Source: Epichloe hybrida (Eukaryota > Ascomycota > Sordariomycetes > Hypocreales > Clavicipitaceae). Taken from it: a DNA stretch of 64,000 nucleotides. Below the pieces are notes generated by a model. It did no database searches. It was given only the letters and a program-made list of their open reading frames with translations, and was not told the origin of the DNA. A program made the position numbers and the translations under genes. The stretch spans positions 4,216,001-4,280,000 of the forward strand of contig JAFEKR010000001.1 of assembly GCA_019022495.1 (NCBI GenBank), written 5' to 3'. This document shows positions 20,701-35,590 of this stretch, in pieces (position 1 is the stretch's first letter; every line of letters starts with the position of its first letter).

Positions 20701-23700
20701 CGTTATCTTACCTTTAATCTTATTAATAATTTAGGAATTAAAGATTTAAATCCTACTATGTTCTTCCTTATTAAATATAATAAATTTAAACACACCTTAC
20801 TTAATTAGAGCGTTAATCTCCGCTTTTATTAACAGCTTAAATAGTTCTCCTAGGGTCTTAATAATTCCTTTCTTACGTAGCTTAATTATAAGAGCTAGGT
20901 TACTATGTTCTTTTGCTAACAGGAAGGTATTAGCACCTTAAGGTATTATAGGAGAGTTCTTCTATAGCCTTCTATGTCCTTGCTTTAATAGTATTAGTAG
21001 CACTATATTCTTATTATAAGCCTCTTACCTTTTCTCTCCTTCCTCTTTGCTAGGCTCTATTATCTTCTTCGCATTAGGATTATTATAGTAAGGCTTAATA
21101 GATATTAACCTAAAGGTCTTTAGGCCTCTAGGCATATTAAGTGTATAGCTCTCTCTAGTAATTATTAGTAGCTTATATAGACTTACCTATCCCTTGCCTT
21201 CTTACTAGACCTTAACCTTTAATCTAAGTAGCAGGCTAAGGGTCTTTAAGGTGTTTAGGCCGTTGTGTTTAGTAAGGGCCTTATTAACCTTCTAGATAGT
21301 GTAAAGTCTCTTAATCTCTTTAGTAGCCTTCTATACTATAATCACACGCTATATAATATTAGGTAATAGCAAGGACTCACTTATTATATATAAGTAAGCT
21401 CTAAAGATAAGGAGGGTTAGGATAAGACTATTAGGGCCTATAGTATTATTTAGGGCCTTAATTACTATTTAAAGGGTAATAAGTTCTAGCGTTATAAGGT
21501 ATTTGCGTCTAATTATATTATAGGCTCTTTAGAGTAGCTTATAATACCTTTTAACCTTCCCTATGCTATAGTATGCCTTAATAGGGACTTCCTTAATTAA
21601 AATTAATATTAAAGTTATGAATTATTTAAATTTATTACTATAGAAGTTTATTCTAGCGTCTATAATAATAAAGTCTAGGGGGCCTAGGTAAGCATTAATC
21701 TAGCATATTTAGAGGGCTTCCTAGGTTATTTTTGCAGAGATATTATTAAGGAATTTTACTATATTAAACGCTATAGCTATATCTATAGCGTAGAGTGTAG
21801 GGTAGTTACTATCTAGGTAGAAGATATTTACTATTACTTTATAATTAAAGCTACACTTATCCTTAAGGGTAAATTTAAAGTAATTAGGGCTATTTACGTG
21901 TATTTAGCATTAGTAGTAAATTCTTATTAGCTTCCTAATAGCTTTAATATTAATATTATGCCCTAATCTATAGAGAACCTTATGTAAACATTAGATTAAT
22001 AGATGCCTAAAGCGGCAATATAATCGCTATAGCTTGCCTTCTATAAGGTAGCTCTAAGCAACTACTTTTTCTTTCTATATAAGGAGCATCTAGGCATAGC
22101 CCTATTTGCGTATGATAGGGACTTTAATATATCCTTATTATAGCGTGTTCTTAGAGATATTAAAGTTAATCTTTAGATAGTCTATATTATTAAGGGATAA
22201 GAGAAATAGAGTGTTTATAGGAATAACCTAAAAGAGAATATTTCTAAAGGGAGTAGGTATATTAGCTAATCTAAGCGCAATAATCAGGTCTCCCACGCCA
22301 AACCTAACTAATGCCTTCTTCTTTATTAATTTATTAAGCTATAATATAGGCATCTAATATTACAAAGTAAGAAATTAAGGGTGCCTTGCTATAGAGAACT
22401 TTGTAGCTCCTATATTAGGCATAATCCCTTAGAATATCACACAGGAATAGTAATCTTCTAACATAAACATTACTAGGGCTTTGTTTATAAGTTCCTGCTA
22501 AAAAGGGTTTTTTTTACTTAGGCTATAATATGCTACTTACCTTATTAGGAATTAAACCGTTTTCTTACTATTAATATAAGTTCTATATATAAAGAAGCTT
22601 ATAGGTACTAGCCTATTAGTATTATTAGGGCTATCATTAAATCTAATGCTTTTTATATACTAAGCGATTTTATTATTAATAAGGGGTTAGAACTTATATT
22701 CTCCCTTATACTAAGTAAGGAATAAATAATATAAGTTATTAGTTAGATCTATAAGGTAGTGGTTCTTAAAGTATTAAAACGCCTTCTTATAGTTCTCTTT
22801 AGGGTGCTTAGATAACTAGTATCTTTCCTTACTATATATATAGCACTTCTTTATATAAGGAGTACCTCCTCTTCCTTATAGTTTTAAGAGGTATTAGGTC
22901 TCTTTTCTATTCCTATTATATCTTTAGTTAGTCTAGAATTACTCTAGGGTTATAGCTTTAGTTAGGAACTATTAATAGTTTTTCTTCTCTTTCTTAATAA
23001 GATAAAGGGTTATTCTAATCTATTTATAGAACTCTTATAGTCTATTTAGTAAATCTATAATTACTCCTCTACACTCTAGAATACTATAATAGGCTCTAAT
23101 AAGTTAATTCTAGAGTGCCCTTTTAGTTTAGCTTACTTTAGGCACTACTTATTATAAGATAGCTAGTCTTTCTATAAGTTTATTAAAGTATTTAATTATT
23201 AACTTACTTAGGTTATTATTTATTATTCCTTATAGGGAAGTGTTATTTTACTCTAGTAGATATCTTTACTATATATCCTTAGTTTTAAATTATTCTCTTA
23301 TATAGCTAATAAGCATAAGGAGATCTTATAGTTATCTAGGTTTAGAGAGGTAGTCTATATAGTATTATAGTACTTTACCTTTAAGTATAACCTTAAAAGC
23401 ATAACTAGCTTATTTAGGCTAGATATTAAGTAACTTGCACTTTCTGTGGAATATTTAAAGCTTTAATTTAAGGATATTATAGTTATTAGCACTATAGAGT
23501 TATTCTTTAGGGTATACCTTAGATAGGTTAATAATTTACTTTAGTAAAGGTCTCTAGGTCTATAGGGGTTCTCTAGGTATTTCCCTTTATATTTATAGAA
23601 GGGGTAGTAAGGTCTTTAGGAAGTAAGAGGGTGGCTTTATAGGTAGCACCCTTAGGGCTTATTATTCCCTCTAATTCTCCTCTTCCTTATATTAGGAAGG

Positions 23701-26700
23701 AGAAATTATAGCTCTTTAAGCTATACTAATAGGGGTACTACTAGCCCTAGATAGCATAGGTTACCTCTATTAGTAACTCTCCTGCTTAGGGGTATTATTA
23801 GTAGTGTTGCTAAGGTAATAGTGCTAACTTACCTCTAGTAAAGGTATAGGCAGGGGAGTTACCCGTAGCTACTTACGAATAGTATCCTTAGGTAGTCTTA
23901 ACTCTAGGTTAATTAACCTTCCTAGGGGAGATTAGCTAGGCCTTCCTAGAGGGGATTAACCTAGTCTACCTAAGGGAGTCTGGCTTATTAATCCTTTTAA
24001 TAGTAATTATACTAACGAATAGGGTAACAAGGTAAGTTGCCTAGTTCTAATATTACTATTATCTAGTAAATTATAGAAGAACTCTTTATTCTATAGGTTC
24101 TTTTAGAAGCCTATATACTTCTTCCTAGCCTCTTTGATTTCTTTAAGAGTTTAAAATCTAAATTCTTCTTAGTTTACTACTTCTTCTAGGTTATTTACTA
24201 TCTTAGTGCCTCTTCTAATAGTTATATATACTCTATTATAAAGAAAATAGTCTTAAAGTCTATTCTATAAAAGGTCTCTTCTTTTTATAAACTTATCCCT
24301 TAACTATTTATAGAAGTTATTACTAAATTTAGAGAATAGTATTCTTCTAAATAACCCTTGCTCCTTATATTATTTAGTCTTTATAAGGATATAAAGACTA
24401 ATTTCCTTAGGTATTATTATCCCTTTATATTTAGAACTTCCTATTTATTAAAGTAGTTCTTTTATAATATATTATTAAAGCCTTATAGAGATATAGGGGT
24501 ATAGGTTAGTGTAAATAGGGGTTTTTCCTTTATTAAGGTATTTATTACTATCTCCTATTTTTATACCTTCTATAGCATTATTATAGCTATTAGTCTTACT
24601 AGGAACTCTAAATTAACTAGAGGTCCTAGCTAGTCTAGCTATATTTAATATTCTAATTAATTAAGGGAGGTAGATCTTATAATATAAGGAGAAAAGGGTA
24701 TAACTATAATTATATAATGTGTTTTAGATATAAAGGATTATAAGGTAAGGTAGTTAACTTTAAATACGTAATAGAATGCGTAATAAAGAAAGACAAGGGG
24801 ATAGCTTAGCTACTAGTGTTAAACCTTTCTTTATTATTTTAGAGTCTATATAGATATAGATATTAATACTAAAGTAAGAAAAGAGCTATATTATACCTTT
24901 CTATTAGTATAACTTATTATTAAACATAGCCCTCCTATTATATAAGGTAAGTTGTTATTAGATAAGCTACCTTTTCTAATTAACCTTACTAATTTACAGT
25001 GTTTAAAGACTACGTGGTTATCTGTGAAGGTAACTACTAATTAGTGTTAGATTCATAGGGTATTAAATTCAATGTAATATAGTCATGAGCCCGAAGAATA
25101 GTATTATTATTAATCATTTATTCTAGGCTACATTATCTATTATTATAATTAATTTTAAGTTATAGGAAAAGAGAGGTAAAAAGCTAGAAGTTATAATATA
25201 TAAAGGGAAAGGGGTTACGCGTTTATGTCCCTACATTTCCTAGCTAATTAACGTGCTAGGTTATAGGTCACGTGTGGGGTCCGCGCGCGGCCCAAGCTTC
25301 TGCCAGGTAATTGCGGCTGCGACGCGCGATTGATATCACCTTTGTTCTAACACAAGGGTCTAATAACATAGTATATAGATAAGGCTAATATAAGAAGTAA
25401 TTATTTCCTATATCTTTAGGAAAATAATTAGCTAGCTTATTTAAGCCAATATCTATTAATACTATAAAGGCCTTACCTTAAGGGCTATAGGTTTCCTATT
25501 ATAAGTTAGTATATAAAGGATATAATTTAATATAAGAAGTAATATAAATACCAAGCAAATATAAGCCTTTTAGTCCTCTTTTATATCATTAAGATATTTA
25601 TATATCCTAATAATAAAAAGTGGGATTAAACCTAAAGTATTATACTTCTAGCTTTAAAGTATAATAGTAGGTTTATAAAAGACCTCTAATATGCTACTTA
25701 AGGTAGCTAAATTAGCCTATTCTTACGTTGTTAGAATAGCATCCTTAAGAGCTGTAATATTAGACTCCCTATTAAGAAAAATAATAGCTTCTTTAAGCTC
25801 TAAAGAAGTATTAATCATCTTATAGGTTGAATTCCACCTAGTTTCATTAGCTATAGATATAATTAGTATTATATAAAATAATATATATTAAAGATAACTT
25901 ACCTAAAGGAATTCTTATAATATTGCAATTCTTAGCAATATAGCCTTCATTTTTTGCCTTACGTAAAGATTTTAACTAAGTCTTATATAATCCTTGGTTA
26001 TTCTTAATAATAATAGCAACCCTTTTAATTTTACCAAGGATTCCTATAGAAATATTAGTAATAATACTAATAATAACTATAATAAATTACTTACCATTTG
26101 CTAAGGATTTAAATTCCTTATAATCTTGTCTCTCCTTAATAGAAGAGATATCTTCCGTAAAATAGTGTAAAAATTCACTATTCTTAAAAGCTTCTAAATC
26201 CTCTTTAGAAGAAGTTGATTTAATAAAGCTAATTATAATATCCTTTGTAATAATGTTTAAAACATATGCTACACATCAAATATCATAAGGTTCTTCCATA
26301 ATAATACTTTTATAGTTCTTATTAATATAAGAAGACATAAAAGTATTATTATTAGACCTATTATCTCTAGTAAAACTAGTATTATTCTATTAGTAAAAGG
26401 TTATATAATAGATTAAAAGACTAAAGATAATAGCTAATATACCTTGAGATTATCTTTGGCTTAAGCTAATATTCTTGAATTATTTTATTGAAGGATTTAT
26501 GAATATAGGCTCCAGTGTAAGAATTTGATAGATATTCAAATCCTATAATATAAGATAATTAGTATAATAATTATAACTTACCTTATATTTATAATAGAAT
26601 AATAGGATTTACTTACCTAAAAGCTTATATTCAAGTTGAAAGATTAGGTCTAGCTAACTAGCTATAACACCCAAATAGGACTTAGAATTAATTAAAGTCT

Positions 26701-27513
26701 AGATATCTAACTGAATAGATATAGATCCTTGATTTTGAAGATTATATTGGATCTTCTGGATGATTTGCTGCTTAGAAATATTATACATAGTATGAATTCT
26801 ATGTGTAAGACTTCTATAATTTAGTAAAGAAGCTAAATTATTATTCCTAAGTTTAAGTTAGCTTATATATATAAAAAATAGTATAAAAAAGAATACATTA
26901 CTTACCTAGAATAATAATTTAGTAATTCTTTAAAGGAATTACTATTAACAATAGCAAAAGCAATGTTATTTTCTAGTATAAATCTTATAACTAGATTAAT
27001 TGCCTTTTCTAATGAAAATTCCTCTGAGGAAATTGTAGAATTTCAAGCCCTTTTAGTAGGAAAAAAGGATGTTAAAGATGATTAACCTAGGGATTGTGGC
27101 TGGATTTCAGGCACTATTATAATATTAGTAATAAGATTATTATAAGATAATATAAATAACTTACTTATTATCTTAGTAGGTTATTTTTCTTCTAATTTAG
27201 AAGTAGCAACATCCTTATGCTTTAGCTTATAATAGGATATTCCATTAGAAGCTTAGAATCTCTTAGCCTTACTTTTAAAGGTAAAAGTACAATTAGGCTA
27301 TAAACAAAAACATATAATTACCCTTTCTTTATTTAAATTAATTTCAGATAACTGAAAATTAAATAAATTATAGGTAAATATATATGATTTTAAAGAGAAT
27401 TCGTAACTAGCCTGATTTTCTAGGTCTTTTTCATGTAAACCTAGAAGATTACTAGGCTAGCTAGGCCTAATAGGCTAAGAAGATTTATTAGAAGGATAAA
27501 AAGAGGAATCCAT
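17708..27513 (-). pseudogene. hAT transposase, interrupted and decayed
   Basis: On the minus strand an ATG at 27513 begins MDSSFYPSNKSS, and the last frame ends with a stop at 17708-17710. The C-terminal part reads like the hAT dimerisation domain: FPILSIIARKYLAIPATSSA, IESTF, then TLKELILLKNWEKEGN. An N-terminal Cys-rich segment (CFCL, PNC) may be a BED-type finger. Several intron-like gaps with GTAAGT donors lie at about 25860-27180. The Copia element at 18549-25352 cuts the gene. Many codons that should be Gln or Trp are stops, consistent with RIP, yet decay is milder than in neighbouring Copia copies. Not functional. Confidence 0.75.
18549..25352 (-). mobile_element. Copia LTR retrotransposon 2 (family B), RIP-decayed
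   Basis: LTRs of 308 bp at 18549-18856 and 25045-25352 run from TGTTGG/TGTTAG to CTAACA. CAAGG is duplicated at 18544-18548 and 25353-25357. The element is 6804 bp. The minus-strand purine tract AAAAGAGAGAAGTTC abuts the left LTR. Domain order matches element 1: a knuckle-like stretch near 22850, integrase near 21100-22050, RT near 20200-20800, RNase H near 19500-19850. All frames carry stops. It sits in the hAT transposase gene. Confidence 0.88.
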
Positions 27514-27659
27514 GTTAAATAAGAGATGTTTTTTGCGGTTTTTTGCTGTTTTTTACTGAATTTTACTGAATTTTGCTAAATTTTCCTGAATTTGATTTTT
27601 TCTTTTTTCCTTTTGTTATGTTTTTTTATTGTTTGTTTTGTATGATTTTCTGTGTTTTT

Positions 27660-27745
27660 TAAGGGTTTTTTTAGGGGGATTTTTAGGGATTTCTAGGGGT
27701 TTTTTTTAGGGTTTTTAGGGTTTTTAGGGTTTTGAGGGTTTTTTT
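27660..27745. repeat. G/T-rich run with TTTTTAGGG units
   Basis: Several TTTTTAGGG-like units follow each other just upstream of the hAT transposase start. The spacing is irregular and the unit is not TTAGGG. Confidence 0.6.
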
Positions 27746-27878
27746 GGGTTTTTTATAGCTAAAAAGAGATTTTAAAGAAACTTAAATAAGAAGAATAATA
27801 AGGGATAATAGTAAGAATAACAGGTAAGCTTTTCCTATGTGATTTGGATTTTTTTGCGATTTTTTATGATTTTTGTAA

Positions 27879-27935
27879 GGGAAAAAGAAAAGAAAAGAAA
27901 AGAAAAGAAAAGAAAAGAAAAGAAAAGAAAAGAGA
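27879..27935. repeat. AAAAG microsatellite
   Basis: About eleven tandem AAAAG units lie inside the hAT element, upstream of the transposase start. Confidence 0.95.
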
Positions 27936-28139
27936 AGCAGGGTAATAGTACACTAAAAAATCACGTAATTTTTTTGCCCTACTTTAATGACTAATCTATT
28001 TGATTTGCTACAAATTACTTATATAATATAATACCTTACTTTAAGACCTACTTTTTTATTTATACTCTTTATTTAAAGATAGTAATATCTTATATATAAA
28101 TATATAGTAAATTTTTTTTTATATTTAAAATACTATTTT

Positions 28140-31100
28140 TGTTGGATGCACCAAGGTCCTGCGCAGGTAATAAATCCCGTATAAATTCGAAGTCAATGAT
28201 AAATAGTTAGCTAGCTAGGAAAGAGAGAGAAGAGAGGGAAAGTCTAGATGCTAGAATAGTGGGCGAAATCCGTATATAGGGCACAAAAGGGGGTGGCGAA
28301 TTAATACAGCCAATTATATTACGTGCATCGCGCTAGACCCACAATTAGTCTAGTCTTTGGCTATGATTAAACTAATAAAGATCCGAAGGAATTAACACTA
28401 GTAATCTCTCTTTTTCCTTTATGGCTAAAGAGCTTAAAAACATAATAAAAATCAGATTAAAGCAAAGTGTATATAAGTGGATCCCTTAATAGGAATCCGC
28501 TGCTCTGATTGGCCGTCGTGGCATTAGTTAATTAAATTAATCTATTATTCCTTGCCTAAGCTCCTGTTTCCTAATATTGCAAGTCTCTTTACCTATCCTT
28601 TAACACAAATCGTTAATTCGTTTAAATTAATTAAAGAGGAAAGTAATAAATTTAGCGATACTTTTGTTATTGCATCTGCCGGATTGTTGTTACTATTAAT
28701 CCACCTAACTTTATAGATCTTATGCCTTTTATATAATTAACGAAGAGCTATAATATTAATTATTAGTCTCTTCTCCTTCGTGATTCCTAGCTTCACAAGA
28801 CATTTATATAATAAAAAAGAATTAGTATAGAGAATCGTAGGAATTTAAGGCATCTTTAATTAGTCCGTAATCTAATGTAAAGTTATGGAAATCGCGTAGG
28901 TAATATTTACGCCTTGAACTATGCTATATAACTTAGAGGCAAGCGCGCTATAAGTAACTCTCTTGCTCTTTGTTAAGCTATACGTGATAATATTACCTTT
29001 TATAATAAAGGTATTATCATCTTACATTATCTCGTTGCCAATCACAATCACATATCCAATCTATAAGCTTAAATCCTTGTTATTAGTAAGCAATCTATCT
29101 ACAAACATAAAGAGCTTTGCCTCTTTAAGAACCAAAGGAATATATTGTAGTCCGCGTTATTAATTCTTAATCTGCTATTTAAGGCGTTTATTAAGGCGTG
29201 TAATATCTTCCCTAGAGGGTTCTTAGTATTAAGCTATAATTAAAAGGTTGTATAAAGCCTCTAGTTAATACATAGTTATAATATAGCTTCCTTACGCTTG
29301 TTGCTCCACGTAATCTTACTTTACTGTTAAGGATCAAGGATTAACTTCCTTAATCTTCTAACTCTAACCTTTCTAGGTTAAGATTAGCGAATTATTAGTG
29401 TTCTAGGTTAAGATATAGCTGTTAAAGATAAGGGGGTTCTTAGTAGTTAATTATTGCTTTTCTTTAGCTATAAAATTAGCCTTCTAGAGCTCTTTCTCTT
29501 CTTTTTAGAAGAAGTTATTGTTACTTAGGCTTAATATATCATTAGTTTGCATTCTAATAATACTAAAGAGATTCTTATTATTTAGGGCTATAATTAATAA
29601 GCAGGGATTATAGGTTAAGGTTATTATATTAAGGTTATCCCTATGGTAATAGAAGTATGTTACCTACTAGTAGGTTCCGGCCTCTATAATCCTATAAAGA
29701 GGTCTAATTAATTCAATTACAGTCCCTTCTAGAAAGAGATATACAATTTGCTTTGGCAGTCTTACGATAATTAGCCTCATTAGCATTATATGCGATTAAG
29801 TATAAGCTTACGTAATATCGCAAATCTAAAGGTAAATGCCTCTTTTTCTTAATAATAGAGCGATAGCTATAATAAGTTATTAGCTTGCTTGTTATATTAT
29901 TAGCGATTACATTAGGATAAATTCCTTTCCTTTGTCATTATGGCCTTATATAATAAGATAAGATTTCTTATATAGCGAATTTGTTCCTTTGCCTTTAATC
30001 TCTCTAACTATATAAGAATTAAAGATTTTATAACCTTTATGCTTCACTAGGTTGAACTTTATGAATTTAAACATATTGTAGGCTTGTAAAGCGTTAATCT
30101 TAGCTTAATTAGACTACTTAAAGGGTTTTCCTAGGGTTATAATTCTTCCTTCTTAGTGAAGCTAAAGGGTAAGGTTTTAATTAGCCTCTTCCTTTGCTAT
30201 AAGGAATGCTATGCTTAGCATCCCTTGGGTTATAATCTCTTAAATAAAGGCCTTCTCTTAATCTTTATTTATAAGTATATAGAGCTAAACTAGGCTAATG
30301 TCCTTCTTAGGGCTATAAGGTCTTCTTTTCCTTACTTTTATTTCTTTAAGGTATAGTAATAAGTCTTTAACTTAATAGCTTCCCCTTAGGGCCTTTTAGG
30401 CTTTATAAGCCTCTTTATTAGACTCTCCTATACTTATGAATTACACTATAAGGGCCTTTCTTAGTCTCCCTTATTTTCTCTTAGCTAGTGCCTATAGCTC
30501 TTTACCTTCTTCTATTAGAGAATCTCTTTTAGTAGTAGTAGTTAGTTATATAGTTACTTCTTCCTTTACATTACTAGGCTTTATCTCCTACTACTCTAGC
30601 GTGTTATAGGGCTTTATCTCCTACTACTCTAGTCCCTCTATAATACATAGGTCTTTATAATAAGGCTTTACTACTATAAAGTAAAACTTTACTAGGCTAT
30701 AGGGTATATTAATAGTATAAGTCTCTCTATTAGTAGTAAGTAGCTTATATAGGCTATACTAGCTACCTTTCTCTCTTTATACATATATATTAGCCTATAG
30801 GGGCAGCTAATATATAGGCACTATATTAGGGCTATTCTAAGCTCTAAGGGTATTATAAACCTACCGCAAAGCTAGAAGATATTAGACTTTATCCGTTACC
30901 TTATAAATTACCTTAGCATATTAAATAATAGAGACGCTTAGTAGTAACTTATCTATTATCCATAGGTAGCCTCTAAAGACTAGTATAGTTAGGATAATAC
31001 TATTTAGGCCTATAGAGTTATTAATAGCCTTAATAGCTATTTAGAGGCGTTACTCTAGCGCGAGATCTATTCTAATTAAGTCTATAATAATATTATAGGC

Positions 31101-34100
31101 TTAGTGTAGAGGTTTATAGTATCTCTTAACCTTTCTAATGCTATTATAGGCTTTGATTAGTATCTTACTAGTTTTAATTAACATTAATTAAGTATAATGT
31201 CTAAACTTAGTGGAAGTGAAGTTATTACTAGCATTATGAATAATCTAATCTAGAGGTCTAAGATAAGTATCAATCTAATATTCGCGGATTATATCCTAGA
31301 TATCTCAAGCCTTCTACTTCTTTAGATTAAGAAATTAGGCTACCTAGAACAATATTACTAAATCAATAATATAAAGCACTAGTCAGCCATCGATTTACAC
31401 AATATTAATAATAATCTCGTAGTTAAATTTATAGTTATCTTTAATTATGAACTTAAATTAACTAGGGGCCTTTCTATATATCTAGTAATAGTAGCAGACT
31501 TTAGTTAATTCCTTAATTACCTAGCGCTTAACTTTATAACTAGCTTAGTAAAGGATCTTTACGAGTTATTAAATAAAAGGATAACTAAGTTAATAATATA
31601 ATTAATGGATATCTCCTTCTAAAAGGTAGAAGGCAACTATTTCCTTTGCTTCTAGTAACCACTAAGGATGTCCCTATTATTACATAATAGGTATAGTCTT
31701 ATTGCCTTAGATAAGCACGTTAGTAAGGTTATTAATCTTAACTTACATCTTATCTATATTAGTAATTAAGAAGAGAAAGGGGGTAGCTATATTAAGGACA
31801 TAAAATTTAAGCTCTCTAAGTTCTATAGGTATATAAAGGATTCCTCTTGTAACTACTAATCCGGCGCTAAATATAATAATTTAGGGTTTATAAGGGGTTA
31901 CCTTTAATAAAGGCATTAATCTTAATAAAGCCTTTACTTATGCCTCTCCTATAGTTAACTTTCCTGTGGCACCAGTGTTAGGTATAATCCCTCTAAAGAC
32001 CTCTTTAGAATAGCGTTCTTTAGAGATATAGTAAATTAAGCCTTTATTACACTCTTGTGGCTTATAGAGCTCTTACCTAAGGAATGCGTGTTAGAAGGCT
32101 TAATTATTTAAGGTCGTAAGAATATTAACGTTAGTAGTGTTGTGGTTAGTTTGTAATCTAGAGTAAAAGAATTATGTAATACTTAGGTGTGCTATTAATA
32201 GTAGCTCCTTTATATTATTATTATTATCTTTAGCTTCTATATAGGCTAAAAGATATAATTCCTAATTCTAACCTAAGCCTTTATTAGGCTTATTATTGCC
32301 CTGCCCTTTATAGGAGGTAAGGAATACCTAGAATCTCTTCTCTAAAGGGGGTGTATAATATGTTTTACTAGCCTACTAGTAGTCCTTTTCCTTTTAATAT
32401 TCTTTAGCAGAGTAATTAGAAGACTAGCAGCCGCTTTTACTATATATAAAGTAGCACTTAGTGCTTAGCCTAGGGCTTTGCCTATAATAGCTTCCTTTGC
32501 TATAAGGGGATAATTACTATCTATACTAATAATTAGTAAATATAGCCTCTAGAGGGTCTCCTTATTAGTACTAAAGGTATTAGGAGGACTTCTTGTTTAA
32601 TTCCGCGATAGTAATTACCTTACGAAGGTCTCTAGCAAGACTCTTAAAGCCTGCAGAGTGTATATATTCCACTATCTAACATTTAGGTACACTAGCTATA
32701 GCGTTTAAGGCTTGCTTGTAGAGTTTAGTATTTACTATCTTAGTAGGGTATAGGCCTCTATGGATTTTCTTAAGGGTTAATAATATAATCTTAAGGCACT
32801 TAAGCTTGCTTTTATTAGGGTTCCTCTTGATTATGCTCTTTAGTGTTATGCTACTCTATTTACGGTAATAGAATTACTAGTTACTTTCTATCTTAAAGCG
32901 TTAATAAATATAAGTAATTATCTCTTTATAGGAATAGTTATTCCTAAAGAGATAATTAAGGTAGTATTGCTTAGTATTACCTATTAATATAATAAGGAAA
33001 GCCTTCTAATAATGTATTTAAGGAAGGTTAATTCTATTATACTTATTTTTAAAGAGCGTAATCTTTAGCGTTAAGAAGTTATATAGCTTTTCACTATAGT
33101 GGTTGCTATCCTTATACATCTTTGTAAGCTCCGAGATCTTCTTTGTAATCTAATCTTCGGAGGGGAATTACTATAAAGGTATAATTTGTTATAAATAATA
33201 GTTTACTAGTTGTTCTTAATAATAATTATCTAGATAGAGCTATTAATATAATAGGGATTATCACGGGGGTTCTTATAAGAGTTTAAGCAATCTCTAGGGT
33301 TAGGGAAGGTTAATTTCTGGGGTAGGTTGTTAGGGCTGTTAATATTAAGGCTCTAGGGGTTTGGAAGATTATAGTTATTCTTGTGATCTTTCCTATGACT
33401 AAAGGGGCATTAAGGTTTAATAAAGCACTTCCTTAAGCAATGCTAGGATTAAATATCCTAGGCCTTGCCTAACAAGGATACTATAATCTTGTAAAGAATT
33501 ACGTAATTCTCTAATAACATCCTTAGATGCCCTTTTAAAGGTATCTTTAGACTAGCCTTTAAAGTCTTCTTAGAATGATTCCTATAGGTTATTATCTCTC
33601 TATCCTTAATGTTTACTAAGGTTAATAAATCTTATAATCTGGTTGTTAAGCTTAAGCTACGTAGTAGTCTCTAGATTTAGCTTAATAGATTCTTTCTAGT
33701 TATACGAGAATTCGTAAGTAAGCTATTAAAGGCATGGGGGTAATTTATACCTTTAAGGTCTCTTAGGGGTGATAATTAAAGCCTTACTATTACTAGTAGC
33801 CTTTTCTCTTATGAAAGGTCTAGATTCCTTTACTATTTTTAACTATAAAAGGAATGTTACTAATTTGTTATTTTTACTACTAATTAAGCTCCTGTGTTTA
33901 CCTATTACTATTATGAGGTTTTTCTTTTGTATTTTAGGAGTGTTATTGCTCTAATAAAATTAGAAGATTACAAAAACAGGAAAAACGGAAGAAAAAGCAG
34001 CAGAAGTAGCAAAAGTAGTAATAAGAATAAAGCAATAAGAATAAATTACTAGAGATAAAGAAAGTAATAGAAGTTCTAAAAGTAACTAGAAAATAATAGG

Positions 34101-34925
34101 AAAAGTAATAAGGGAATAATAGGAATTACTACTTCTTATTTTTTATGAAAAGGAGGGAAGGAGGTAATCTCTTTCTCTTGCTAATAAGCATAGGGCGAAT
34201 AGTACTAATAATAAAGGGGGTAAAAAATAAGCTGTAGATGCTTGTATGAATAGATTGAAGGTTTATTAGATAAAGGGAATATTTATAGAGAAGTTATAGA
34301 TATGTTAGCTAGCTTAGCTAAGGTTATTTAATGTTAGGTTTGAAATAAATACCTCGTAGTAATAGATTCGGTTAGTTAGTTAGTTTTCTCGTGATAGACG
34401 ATAAAATTAATAATTAATAATAATATCCTAGATAGATATAACGAAGTTATATCCCTAAGCCTAAGGGTTAATAGATTAATTCCTTAGAAGCCTAACAAGC
34501 CTGTAACTAGGATTCTAGTCTCTTCCTTTAGCATACTTATGTAGTCATGCCTCTCTACCGCAATAACCATTACGGTATAATAAGGGGTAGTAGCAGTGGT
34601 ATCTATAGAAATATCTCTTCTTATGATACCTAGCTTATTTGTGGTTATGAAGTTAACCACTAATTAGTATTAGATGCACTAAGGTCCTGCGTAGGTAATA
34701 AATCCCGTATAAATTCGAAGTTAATGATAGATAGTTAGCTAGCTAGGAAAGAGAGAGAAGAGAGGGAAAGTCTAGATACTAGAATAGTAGGCGAAATCCG
34801 TATGTAAGGCATAAAAGGGGGTGGCGAATTGATGCAGCCAATCATATTGCGTGCATCGCGCCGGACCCACAATTGGTCCGGTCTTTGGCCACGATTGAAC
34901 CGATGAAGATCCGAAGGAATCAACA
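28140..34925 (-). mobile_element. Copia LTR retrotransposon 3 (family C), RIP-decayed
   Basis: LTRs of 258 bp at 28140-28397 and 34668-34925 run from TGTTGGATGCACC (TATTAGATGCACT on the right) to CAACA. ATTTT is duplicated at 28135-28139 and 34926-34930. The element is 6786 bp and minus-strand, with a purine-rich stretch beside the left LTR. Copia-type integrase, RT and RNase H traces run from right to left and align in gapped form with elements 1 and 2. A 66-codon and a 61-codon plus-strand frame inside it are chance. It sits in the right half of the hAT element. The right LTR keeps more CpG and less decay than the left. Confidence 0.87.
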
Positions 34926-34930
34926 ATTTT

Positions 34931-35590
34931 CTTTAATTTAAAAAAAACTAATTTTATTATATAAAATTATATAAAATTATATAATATATATATATAGCTT
35001 AGGCTTTATAAGATCTTTTTATTATACTTATATAACTATTATAAAGTTTAATTATTAAATTAAAATAAGTATTTAGAAACTTTTTTATAGGATTTTTACT
35101 TATTCTTTTATTTAAAAAACCTATAAAGTTAAAAATAATTATTATAAATTTTAAAAAATCTTTTAACCTAGAAAAGTTTTTATTAAGAAAAGATATATTA
35201 TTTTTATTTTTAAGAAGTTTCCTTATACTTATATAATTTTCTTTAGATTTAATATCTTATTAATTTATAATATTAAATAATTTCTTTAGGGTAATTATTT
35301 TAATAAAAGCTAAAAAAGGTATAGAAATTAATAGTAAATGTTTAAAATTACTAGAATAGTAAAAAAATCCAAAAATATAGAAAAAAAAGTTAAGTATAAG
35401 CTTAAACTTAAATATTTTATATTTACCTACCCTAAATATATAATAAGCTTACATTTCTAAATAAGGTAAAACTTTATATATTTATAAATAAATCAATAAA
35501 TTATATATAAAAATAAAATTACTATAATAGAATTACTATAAAAATCTACTATATTCAGATATTTATATTACCCTAAGTATTATATAATAC
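34931..35590. other. Right arm of the hAT element, non-coding
   Basis: AT-rich with no gene. About 130 bp from 35437 (AAGCTTACATTTCTAAATAA, then AAAACTTTATA) recur from 35931 as an imperfect direct repeat. Confidence 0.5.

Noticed and set aside
27660..27745. Internal telomere repeat
   Set aside because: Units are TTTTTAGGG with irregular spacing, inside the hAT element, not TTAGGG arrays.
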